A stretch of 64,000 nucleotides of DNA, taken from the NCBI GenBank assembly GCA_026645935.1, contig JAPKMP010000001.1, positions 1 through 64,000 of the forward strand, written 5' to 3'. Numbering within the stretch: the first letter of the stretch is position 1; the number at the start of each line of letters is the position of its first letter. This document shows positions 16,011 to 22,650 of the stretch, in pieces. The notes under the pieces were generated by a model that saw only the letters and a program-made list of their open reading frames with translations, did not search any database and was not told the DNA's origin. The translations under genes and the position numbers were made by a program. Origin of the DNA: Candidatus Villigracilaceae bacterium. Its GTDB lineage: Bacteria > Chloroflexota > Anaerolineae > Anaerolineales > Villigracilaceae.

Positions 16011-16569
16011 TGCAAATACAGTTGGGAAAATCCTTGCGGAAATTGTCCTGTGCGGTTTCCCGAATTTCAACCCAACCCCAGAAATGACACAGGTCTGGAT
16101 TGCATACCTTTCGGATATTGATGATGACTTGCTGATGATGGCGTTACGGCATCATGTATCGACATCCAAATCGGCATGGGCGCCGTCCATCCCGGAGCTT
16201 CGTGCAGCTGCGGCACACCTACAAACCAGAGTCAACGGTCTGCCGGATGCCTTTGAGGCTTGGGAGGATGTGCTCAACGCCAAGTCAGGCGAACGGGTCT
16301 GGCTCGAGGGGAACGTGATCGTTCGAGAAGAATACCGGTGGAAGCATCCTCTGGTGAAAACAGTTGCCCAGCAATTGGGCTGGCCGCGTGATTTTATAAA
16401 TGACAGTGTAACGCGCGCCCACTTTTTGAAGGCTTGGGACGTGGCGGTCGCGAAGGTCATGGAAAGCCATGCGGAAATCCCTGAAGTGGAGCGTTATATC
16501 GAGGCAAAACGCAGCGGTAAGGCGTTGCCGATTGGACAAGTAATGGACGCTTTGGAGGTGACAAAATGA
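16003..16569 (+). CDS. Helicase-loader-like phage protein (G39P/replicative helicase loader type)
   Basis: 188 aa. The N-terminal 75 residues (KILAEIVLCGFPNFNPTPEMTQVWIAYLSDIDDDLLMMALRHH, with a conserved helical pattern and the APSIPELRAAA turn) match the replicative-helicase inhibitor/loader N-domain found in phage G39P-like proteins. There is no AAA+ motif, so it would load host DnaB as a protein chaperone. Overlaps the initiator by 8 bases; together they form an O/P-like pair. Confidence 0.7.
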   Translation: MASANTVGKILAEIVLCGFPNFNPTPEMTQVWIAYLSDIDDDLLMMALRHHVSTSKSAWAPSIPELRAAAAHLQTRVNGLPDAFEAWEDVLNAKSGERVWLEGNVIVREEYRWKHPLVKTVAQQLGWPRDFINDSVTRAHFLKAWDVAVAKVMESHAEIPEVERYIEAKRSGKALPIGQVMDALEVTK

Positions 16570-16808
16570 CACAAGCCCTAGCAGGAAGCAATCTCGACGA
16601 CGTCCGGCTGGAGATCATGCGCCTGGAGAATGCGGATTGCTTCGATGTCGTAGCATGGTCCCAGGTCATGGCAGATCTCAGCGCCGCCGGCCGCGTGGCA
16701 GGGCTGGCAGACGCTCAGAGGCGGATGGAGACGGCAAGGCAGACCAAACCGGATATTGATGGCGTCATTATCGAGTGTCCAGATGTTGCGGTGGAAACGG
16801 TGGACTGA
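16566..16808 (+). CDS. Small acidic protein, unknown
   Basis: 80 aa, soluble, helix-rich with an acidic C-terminus. ATGA overlap with the loader gene places it in the replication operon. No family recognised. Confidence 0.45.
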   Translation: MTQALAGSNLDDVRLEIMRLENADCFDVVAWSQVMADLSAAGRVAGLADAQRRMETARQTKPDIDGVIIECPDVAVETVD

Positions 16809-16811
16809 CCA

Positions 16812-17201
16812 ATGCCATCAGACCCAAAACCAAAAGAACGCCGGTTTTTTCTTTGCACGGGTCAATGTGTGAAATTATCCGACCTGCACAAATATTCCGA
16901 AAGCCACATCCTTGGCGATCTGCGCTACATGACGGATGAGGGTCGCCGCGTGACCGCCCTGGCGTTGTGGGAAACCCCGGTCAGCGCCGGAACGGTCCCG
17001 CCGTTGAAGCCAGTGATCCTGGTCTACATCATCGGCGATGCCCGGTTGATCAAGTGCAGGTATGCTGACTGCACCAGGTCTCAGCGCTGGGAGATCGGCA
17101 GAGCTAGCTTCTTGTCCCTGATGGATCGGATGGGATATCAGGATAAGGTACTAGAGTTGGAAAAACAGGAAAGGCAGGAAAAGCATGAGCCAGTTGCTTG
17201 A
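16812..17201 (+). CDS. Small protein with scattered cysteines, unknown
   Basis: 129 aa. Cys at LCTGQC and CRYADC could bind metal, and LVYIIGDARLIKC suggests a beta-rich core; the C-terminal 25 residues form a charged helix (EKQERQEKHE). It precedes the integron integrase, which begins inside its last codons. Not recognised. Confidence 0.5.
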   Translation: MPSDPKPKERRFFLCTGQCVKLSDLHKYSESHILGDLRYMTDEGRRVTALALWETPVSAGTVPPLKPVILVYIIGDARLIKCRYADCTRSQRWEIGRASFLSLMDRMGYQDKVLELEKQERQEKHEPVA

Positions 17202-18171
17202 TACGATAAAGCAGAAGGTCAGGACAAGGAACTATAGTCCGCGCACGGCTGAGACGTATGCCAAACATGCACGGAACTACATCCTGTTCCACAATAAGCG
17301 CCATCCGTCAGAAATGGGCAAGCCTGAAATCGAAGCATATCTGAACTATCTGGCAAACACATGCCGACTTAGCGCGTCGTCCAGGAACCAGTGCTATCAC
17401 GCGCTAAAGTTCATGTACGTTCATGTGCTTGGCGTTCCCTTTGACGATATTCAGGGGCTGGCGGCGAAAGAATCCAAGCGGCTGCCGACTGTGCTCAACC
17501 GTGAAGAGACCGCCAAAGTTTTGAACATGGTTGACAATGAGCCATTCAACCTAATGGCTCGGATGCTCTATGGCTGCGGTCTGCGCCTCAAGGAGTGCCA
17601 GAACTTACGCATCAAAGATATTGACTTTGGCTTGATGACGGTGACCGTCCGCGCAGGGAAGGGTGATAAAGACCGAACAGTTCCCCTTCCGCAAACTTTG
17701 GTCAAGCCGCTCATGGATCAAATGGCGATTGCGCGGCATCTTCACGAGATCGACATCAAGCGCGGGATGCCTGGGATCTACGTGCCAGCGGCGCTGGACA
17801 GGAAGTATCCGAATATCGGATGTGAATGGGGTTGGTTTTGGGTCTTCCCTGCAAAAAGCTACAGTATTGACCCCGAAACGAAAATACGCCGGCGGCACTA
17901 TCAACACGAAAGCGAACTTCAACGGGCAATCCGCTCGGCTGCAATACGTGCTGGGATTACCAAGAGAGTCAGTCCGCACACGTTTCGTCATTGTTTTGCT
18001 ACACATCTACTCCTTGCAGGGTACGACATCCGCACCGTGGCAGAGTTGATGGGACACAATGATGTGAAAACGACCATGATCTATTTGCATATTCTCCAGC
18101 CTGGTGGCAAAGGTGTGGAAAGTCCGCTGGATAAGTTGGAGTTAGCCCAGTGGAATATTATCAGTCAGTAG
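17185..18171 (+). CDS. intI: Integron integrase (IntI family tyrosine recombinase)
   Basis: 328 aa with N-terminal SAM-like domain (SPRTAETYAKHARNYI, about 18-33) and a complete tyrosine-recombinase catalytic set: R134, H265-x-x-R268, H291, Y300. The IntI-specific insertion between patches II and III is present (ALDRKYPNIGCEWGWFWVF, about 203-221), as are the RRRHYQHES and GVESPLD signatures at the places where IntI1 has RRHHMYDQT and GVRSPLD. It would recombine attI with attC sites as single strands. It starts within the last codons of the previous gene with GGAAAGGCAGGAAAAG as RBS, so it is part of the phage early operon. It points toward its cassette, the reverse of the usual class 1 layout. 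Confidence 0.93.
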   Translation: MSQLLDTIKQKVRTRNYSPRTAETYAKHARNYILFHNKRHPSEMGKPEIEAYLNYLANTCRLSASSRNQCYHALKFMYVHVLGVPFDDIQGLAAKESKRLPTVLNREETAKVLNMVDNEPFNLMARMLYGCGLRLKECQNLRIKDIDFGLMTVTVRAGKGDKDRTVPLPQTLVKPLMDQMAIARHLHEIDIKRGMPGIYVPAALDRKYPNIGCEWGWFWVFPAKSYSIDPETKIRRRHYQHESELQRAIRSAAIRAGITKRVSPHTFRHCFATHLLLAGYDIRTVAELMGHNDVKTTMIYLHILQPGGKGVESPLDKLELAQWNIISQ

Positions 18172-18191
18172 ATTGATAAGGATAGTTAGCC
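18141..18191 (+). promoter_or_regulatory. attI-like recombination site
   Basis: The sequence GTTAGCC occurs at 18141-18147 and again at 18185-18191, just after the IntI stop codon. The second copy is taken as the crossover box (G^TTAGCC) because the cassette begins there: its six bases are the complement of the attC R'' box 430 bases further on. Confidence 0.7.
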
Positions 18192-18711
18192 TGCTCACTG
18201 GCTCAAAATACGTGAGAGAAAGCAAAGGTATTAGCATGAAGAAAGTTTTGTTCGTAATTGTGTTGTTGGCTGTTCTGCTGTCTGCCTGTTCCGACGCGGA
18301 TGTTGCGTCAGAGAATACGTCCAAAGCCGCAGATAACTTTGAAATCAATCGGCGCATCGTGTTCTACAACGGCATCACTGGCGAGTACATCCTTGTTATC
18401 GAAGGGTTTTGCTCTCTCGGTAATTACGATCCAGCGGGTTCGCTCTCGGTAATCTGCAAGGTGTCGCCGACTGAGTACAAGAAGCATTATCTCGGCTTGT
18501 CAGATAATGTCACCTATTTTGCAGAACAGATTGACGCGGCAAATGTTGACGCATATCACTATCGCGTTTTCTTCAAGCCGTCGGTTATTGCTCCCGATGT
18601 TGATTTCAAGCCGTAACGCAGGCTAACAAAGCGTCCACCTGACATGGGTGGGCTGTGGCAAAATCTGACAATTTATCCACGCCCTCCCACCCATGCAGGT
18701 AACGCAAACCG
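18186..18711 (+). mobile_element. Integron gene cassette (526 bp)
   Basis: The cassette runs from T18186 to G18711 if IntI cuts G^TT in both boxes. In circular form its end G joins TTAGCC, making GTTAGCC, the exact reverse complement of GGCTAAC at 18621-18627. It has one ORF, no evident internal promoter, and is more AT-rich than neighbouring phage genes. Confidence 0.8.
18236..18616 (+). CDS. Cassette-borne small lipoprotein, phage beta-sandwich type
   Basis: 126 aa, ATG at 18236. Signal peptide with lipobox LLSACS (Cys18), then a compact beta-rich domain with motifs RRIVFYNGITGEYIL, IEGFCSLGN, YKKHYLGLSDNVTYF and HYRVFFKPS. From memory these motifs match small beta-sandwich lipoproteins coded by actinobacteriophages and other phages, some suspected of superinfection exclusion; this recall was not checked. 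It is the only ORF of the integron cassette and is 4 bases from the attC R'' box. A surface lipoprotein that blocks other phages would be a sensible cargo, but this is inference. Confidence 0.65.
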   Translation: MKKVLFVIVLLAVLLSACSDADVASENTSKAADNFEINRRIVFYNGITGEYILVIEGFCSLGNYDPAGSLSVICKVSPTEYKKHYLGLSDNVTYFAEQIDAANVDAYHYRVFFKPSVIAPDVDFKP

Positions 18712-18717
18712 TTAGCG
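18621..18717 (+). other. attC recombination site (about 97 bp)
   Basis: R'' GGCTAAC (18621-18627) and R' GTTAGCG (18711-18717) bound an imperfect inverted repeat. Inside, GCG-TCC-ACCTG pairs with CAGGT-AA-CGC (L''/L' region with extrahelical bases), then ATGGGTGGG pairs with CCCACCCAT and GTGG with CCAC. This matches the layout of attC hairpins recognised by IntI. Confidence 0.85.
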
Positions 18718-18742
18718 CACAGAGTCGTTGTATAATAAAACG

Positions 18743-18858
18743 TGAAAGGAGGCACAACAACTAAATACTGTTTGCAGTCCTGGCTTGTCCGGGACACCCT
18801 GTCGGAGTGATGCAGCCCGGCGACATCTCACAAGAGAGTCGCTGGGCTGTTTTTATTT
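18743..18858 (+). ncRNA. Structured RNA A, about 113 nt, with intrinsic terminator
   Basis: A TATAAT box at 18731-18736 (weak -35) would start a transcript near 18743. The 3' end is a perfect 12-bp stem (CAGCCCGGCGAC with GTCGCTGGGCTG, 18813-18849) capped by TCTC-ACAA-GAGA and followed by TTTTTATTT. It aligns along most of its length with RNA B at 24369-24479, including the same G-U pair in CCCGGC/GCTGGG. It lies between attC and the holin-like gene. Confidence 0.6.
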
Positions 18859-18895
18859 CCGGCTATCGTTGTCAATCATCAATAGGAGAATTCTC

Positions 18896-19327
18896 ATGAA
18901 GATCGATCTCGAAGTACTACTCAAATCCCTCGGCTTGAACGTCGTGTGGATCGCTGTATTCGCTGCGGTACTCAACCTGTTCGGCGTTGACCTGAACACC
19001 GTGATCGGCATTGCCGTCACCATGATCGGCTTGCAGTTGCTCATCAGCCTCGCCGTCAATGTTCTCAAATGGGCGGGCGTCGTGAACGATGGCACCGCTG
19101 GCAAGTGGAGCGCAGCGCTCAACCTCTGCGGGCTCGGCTTGATTGCCTACCTGCTCGCGTCCAATCCCGCCTTCGACTTCGCCAAGCTCGACGCCCAGTT
19201 CGTGGACATTGCGAAGTTCCTCAACCTGCTCTTCGGCTTTGTTGTCCAGGTGGCAGGCACCAAGTACTGGCATCAGTCCATGACCTATGGCTTGGGCGTG
19301 ACTGCATTCAAAGCGCGTGCCGCGTAA
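18896..19327 (+). CDS. Holin-like small membrane protein
   Basis: 143 aa from ATG 18896 (RBS AATAGGAG). Three to four hydrophobic segments (about 8-27, 32-54, 67-83, 98-125), small size and location just before the terminase block suit a holin, but there is no endolysin gene beside it to confirm this. It follows RNA A by about 40 bases. It overlaps the HNH gene by 11 bases. Confidence 0.5.
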   Translation: MKIDLEVLLKSLGLNVVWIAVFAAVLNLFGVDLNTVIGIAVTMIGLQLLISLAVNVLKWAGVVNDGTAGKWSAALNLCGLGLIAYLLASNPAFDFAKLDAQFVDIAKFLNLLFGFVVQVAGTKYWHQSMTYGLGVTAFKARAA

Positions 19328-19691
19328 ACCGCCGCGTCTATGCCGTGTGGCTGGATGTCCTGAGTTGATCTATGGCGGGGATGAATGTCCCCGCCATCCA
19401 AGACCACATGATCGGCGCAAGCGAGAGACACCACGTCCCTCTGCGGCGAGGCGTGGCTATGGTCGCAAGTGGAAAGTAAAGCGTGATGCTTGGGCAAAGA
19501 CACATCCATACTGCGCCGATCCATTCGGTTTTCACCCAGGTCAACGGATACCACTGTGGATCGTTGACCACATCATCCCCTTGAAGTCTGGAGGCAAAGA
19601 CGATGAAACAAACTATCAATCGTTGTGTGCAAAATGCAACAATTATAAGACAGCTCATGATGGCAGTCGGGGTAGGGGCAGGGCGGTCTAA
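19317..19691 (+). CDS. HNH endonuclease
   Basis: 124 aa, GTG start. Two N-terminal Cys-containing knuckles (CRVAGC, CPRH) and the HNH core VDHIIPLKSGG...NYQSLCAKCN give a zinc-supported beta-beta-alpha-metal nuclease. HNH genes directly before the terminase genes are typical of cos-type HK97-like phages, where the enzyme helps terminase cut cos ends. Confidence 0.88.
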   Translation: MPRKPPRLCRVAGCPELIYGGDECPRHPRPHDRRKRETPRPSAARRGYGRKWKVKRDAWAKTHPYCADPFGFHPGQRIPLWIVDHIIPLKSGGKDDETNYQSLCAKCNNYKTAHDGSRGRGRAV

Positions 19692-19774
19692 ATCTCAGAG
19701 GTTATGGGGTTGGAGACCGGCGGGGTACCTCTGCACAAAAAAATATCCCAATGTGGAGAATCCGCCAATAGGAC

Positions 19775-20353
19775 ATGCCAGCGAGAAAACCCCAATCTCT
19801 GAATAATAGACACGACCTCCCGGCGGAAAAAGCCGCAAGAGAGCGGGCGGAGTCTGCCATCACGCCGCGGACCGCGTTGACCACGTCGCCGCCTGCGGAG
19901 TTGACCGGACATGCGCGGGCGATTGCGGTCTGGAAGCACACGCTCAAACTCTACGGCGAGACCGAGGCGCGGATCGTCACGGCGTTCGATCAGGGCATCC
20001 TGATTGACTACTGCAAATCGGTCGAGGAGTTGATCGAGCTGGACGGGCTGCGGGCGGGGTCGTTGGAGTCGCATGGGCTGATGGTCAAAAGCCTGAAAGC
20101 GTTGACCGCCAAACTCAAGAAAAAAGATGCGAAGACCATCCTCGCGGAACAGATGGCGATCACAGAAAAACTCGAAACCATCATGGCGCAGATCATCAAA
20201 CTGGACGGGCGCATTGACCGCAAGCGGGCGTTGATCCACTCGCTGCGGCAGTCGCTATATCTCACGCCGAGGAGCCGCGCGGGAGTCGCGCCAGCCGAAC
20301 GCGAGGAAGAGATCAAGGACGAGATGTCGAAACTGCTGGATGAAATCTCATGA
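19775..20353 (+). CDS. terS: Terminase small subunit, P27 family
   Basis: 192 aa, mostly helical. The section LTGHARAIAVWKHTLKLYG...VTAFDQGILIDYC (about 45-80) is the P27/phage terminase small-subunit signature. It should bind the packaging site next to the HNH gene. The large subunit is separated by five genes including a methyltransferase, an uncommon split. Overlaps the next gene by 4 bases. Confidence 0.75.
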   Translation: MPARKPQSLNNRHDLPAEKAARERAESAITPRTALTTSPPAELTGHARAIAVWKHTLKLYGETEARIVTAFDQGILIDYCKSVEELIELDGLRAGSLESHGLMVKSLKALTAKLKKKDAKTILAEQMAITEKLETIMAQIIKLDGRIDRKRALIHSLRQSLYLTPRSRAGVAPAEREEEIKDEMSKLLDEIS

Positions 20354-20682
20354 GCCGCTTGAAACTCAAAGCCGGGCATCGCGCCCTGTTGCGCGATATG
20401 CAGTACGACGCCATGTCCTTGAGATACGACATCAAGCGCCGTTTTCGCAATGCGGTTTTATCGCTCGCGCTGACCGACCCGCGCTGGATGATCTGGGTCG
20501 AGAATAATTTGCCGGGCAGGATTGAGCCGTGCCTGGAACTCGCCAACTTTACGCTCCTCGAATCCCATGCCCGCGCTGTGGCTCTCAAAGCCTACTCGTA
20601 TTTTCACCGCGAAAAGATCGGCTGGATGATATTCCGCAATGACCAGGCGTTTACCGACCGCGGAACGCTTTCGCCGGGATGA
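20350..20682 (+). CDS. Hypothetical phage protein
   Basis: 110 aa, soluble, basic N-terminus (KLKAGHRALLRDM) and aromatic-rich C-terminal half. No family recognised. Its place between terminase small subunit and a RecU-like nuclease suggests a DNA packaging or processing role. Confidence 0.5.
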   Translation: MSRLKLKAGHRALLRDMQYDAMSLRYDIKRRFRNAVLSLALTDPRWMIWVENNLPGRIEPCLELANFTLLESHARAVALKAYSYFHREKIGWMIFRNDQAFTDRGTLSPG

Positions 20683-20686
20683 GACC

Positions 20687-21169
20687 ATGAAACAACAGCA
20701 GCAGATCGGAAAGCACGGACAAGACCTCGCCGCCGCCGCTCTCCGTCAACTCGGCATCGAGATGGTCGAGCAGATCGGAACGCCCGTCCACCTGATCCCC
20801 GTCGGGAATAAACATGACCCAAATTTCAAAGTGATCTGGGGCGAGAAGGTGAGCGGCGACCATCGCGGCATCCTGCCGGGCGGACGCTCCGTCCTGGCGG
20901 AGACCAAAACGATATTGGACCGCAACCTGCGCTGGAGTGACCTGCGTGAACACCAGCCTGAACGCCTGGGCGAACACGCGCGGCATGGCGGACTATCCCT
21001 GCTCGTATGGGTGCATCATACGGGAGTCCACGTCATGCGCTTTCCCGTCCTGGGATTTGGACCCGGCGAATCCATCCCTCCCGAATTTGCGATGGCGGTC
21101 GCCAGTGTCACCCGACAAGACATCGAAGGAATGATTTACGATGACCAAGAAAAAGAACTCGCTGAGTAA
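20687..21169 (+). CDS. RecU/Holliday-junction-resolvase-like nuclease
   Basis: 160 aa from ATG 20687. The run KHGQDLAAAALRQLGIE, then KVSGDHRGILPGGRSVLAETKT and LRWSDLREHQPERL, with a hydrophobic strand LLVWVHH, matches the RecU/PBP-related-factor-A nuclease fold (catalytic D, E-x-K as ETK). Resolves branched phage DNA before packaging, by analogy. Overlaps the next gene by 29 bases. Confidence 0.7.
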   Translation: MKQQQQIGKHGQDLAAAALRQLGIEMVEQIGTPVHLIPVGNKHDPNFKVIWGEKVSGDHRGILPGGRSVLAETKTILDRNLRWSDLREHQPERLGEHARHGGLSLLVWVHHTGVHVMRFPVLGFGPGESIPPEFAMAVASVTRQDIEGMIYDDQEKELAE

Positions 21170-21659
21170 ATTTCGCAAGCAGACGCGCAACGCGAACAAG
21201 CACACCTCGCGCGGACTCGACCTGCTCGACAAGTCCATCCGCAAGAACGGCTGGATTGGCGCCATGACCGCCGCGAACGATGGCGAAATCTTCGATGGTT
21301 CTGCGCGTCTCGAAACGGTGGAAGCCGCCATGCCCGCCGACCCCATCGTGGTCGAGACGGACGGCAAGCGCCCGATCATCATCAAGCGCACCGACATCAA
21401 AAAAGCCAGCGACCCCAAAGCCGTGCGCCTGGCGCTGGAGGCGAACCGCATCGCCGAAGTGGATTTGAATTGGGACATGGATTTAATCGCAGAAATTCGG
21501 GAACGAAAAAAGGAATTGACAGCCGACCTTTTTGATGAAAAAGATTTTGCCGAATTTGAAATTTCCGATTTCAAAGAATATGATGAAAGTATCGCGGACG
21601 GCGTTGAGGTTTGTGAATGCCCTGATTGCGGACATAAACATGCTAAGAAAAATAAATGA
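21141..21659 (+). CDS. ParB-nuclease-like domain protein with C-terminal zinc knuckle
   Basis: 172 aa. The first 100 residues (NKHTSRGLDLLDKSIRKNGW...EIFDGSARLETVEAA) are a ParB-like sulfiredoxin-fold domain as often found beside phage DNA methylases. The tail is acidic and ends in CECPDCGHKH, a zinc knuckle. Probably works with the methyltransferase whose gene begins inside its last 20 bases. Confidence 0.7.
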   Translation: MTKKKNSLSKFRKQTRNANKHTSRGLDLLDKSIRKNGWIGAMTAANDGEIFDGSARLETVEAAMPADPIVVETDGKRPIIIKRTDIKKASDPKAVRLALEANRIAEVDLNWDMDLIAEIRERKKELTADLFDEKDFAEFEISDFKEYDESIADGVEVCECPDCGHKHAKKNK

Positions 21660-22650
21660 TTATCCTGCTTACCTTGAAGCATGTTGGCGGGAGCACCTCA
21701 AGCCGCGCAAGAAAAAAGCCCCGACCGTGATCTCTTTGTTCGCTGGCGCAGGTGGCTCATCACTGGGATATTCAATGGCTGGATTTCGTGAATTACTGGC
21801 GGTCGAATGGGACGACAATGCCGTTGAAACTTTCAAACTAAATTTTCCTGATGTACCTATCTATCATGGAGACATCGCAAAACTGTCCGTAAAAGAATGC
21901 TTGAAAATGACGGGATTGAAACCAGGAGAACTGGACGTACTGGATGGTTCTCCGCCCTGTCAGGGTTTTTCGACTGCGGGAAAGAGGCAACTTGACGATC
22001 CGCGCAATCAGTTATTTCGTGAGTACGTTCGTTTGCTTCGCGGATTGAAACCGAGAACTTTTATTATGGAGAATGTTTCAGGGATGGTTAGAGGGATTAT
22101 GAAACTATTGTTCGTAGAAATATTGAAAGAGTTGAAAGATTGCGGCTATCTAGTATCTGCAAAAGTTCTGAACAGTAAGTATTTTGCAGTTCCTCAGTCA
22201 AGGGAAAGAATGATATTTATCGGGATTAGAAGAGATATGAAGCATAACCCCTCTCATCCGTCGGCTGAAACTTATCCAATCAATGTCTGGACTGCTTTTC
22301 AAAACATCAAAGATAAAGGGGATTGCCCAGGTATGTCTGAAAAATATGTTGATTATTGGCGTAAAGCAGGCCAAGGCGGCGTGGTAGGTAAGCAACAGAG
22401 CCATAAAAGGCTGTCTTGGTCTCGCCCATCCTTTGTGCTTCAAAAAGCATCTGGGTATGGAGGAATTTATCATCCTGATGAGCCGCGTCCGCTGAGTACA
22501 TTGGAAAGAAAAAGGTTAGGTTCATTTCCTTTGAGGTTTCAATTTACAAATTGGAATATGGCAATTGAGCGTATTGGCAACAGCGTACCGCCTCTCTTTA
22601 TGCGCTCAATTGCTTTGCACGTCAAAGAACATATTCTGAAAAATGTTTGA
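21640..22650 (+). CDS. DNA (cytosine-5) methyltransferase
   Basis: 336 aa from ATG 21640. Motif I SLFAGAGGSSLG, catalytic motif IV GSPPCQGFS, motif VI ENV, motif VIII QSRERM, motif IX and X (IGNSVPP) are all present and in order, so it should be active; the variable target-recognition part is short. No restriction enzyme gene is adjacent, so it is an orphan phage methylase that would protect viral DNA from host restriction. It is more AT-rich than surrounding genes, suggesting recent acquisition. Confidence 0.9.
   Translation: MLRKINDYPAYLEACWREHLKPRKKKAPTVISLFAGAGGSSLGYSMAGFRELLAVEWDDNAVETFKLNFPDVPIYHGDIAKLSVKECLKMTGLKPGELDVLDGSPPCQGFSTAGKRQLDDPRNQLFREYVRLLRGLKPRTFIMENVSGMVRGIMKLLFVEILKELKDCGYLVSAKVLNSKYFAVPQSRERMIFIGIRRDMKHNPSHPSAETYPINVWTAFQNIKDKGDCPGMSEKYVDYWRKAGQGGVVGKQQSHKRLSWSRPSFVLQKASGYGGIYHPDEPRPLSTLERKRLGSFPLRFQFTNWNMAIERIGNSVPPLFMRSIALHVKEHILKNV

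Noticed and set aside
17185-18171. IntI as the enzyme that integrated the prophage
   Set aside because: It is far from both att sites and carries IntI-specific features; the 40037-41089 recombinase lies at attR.
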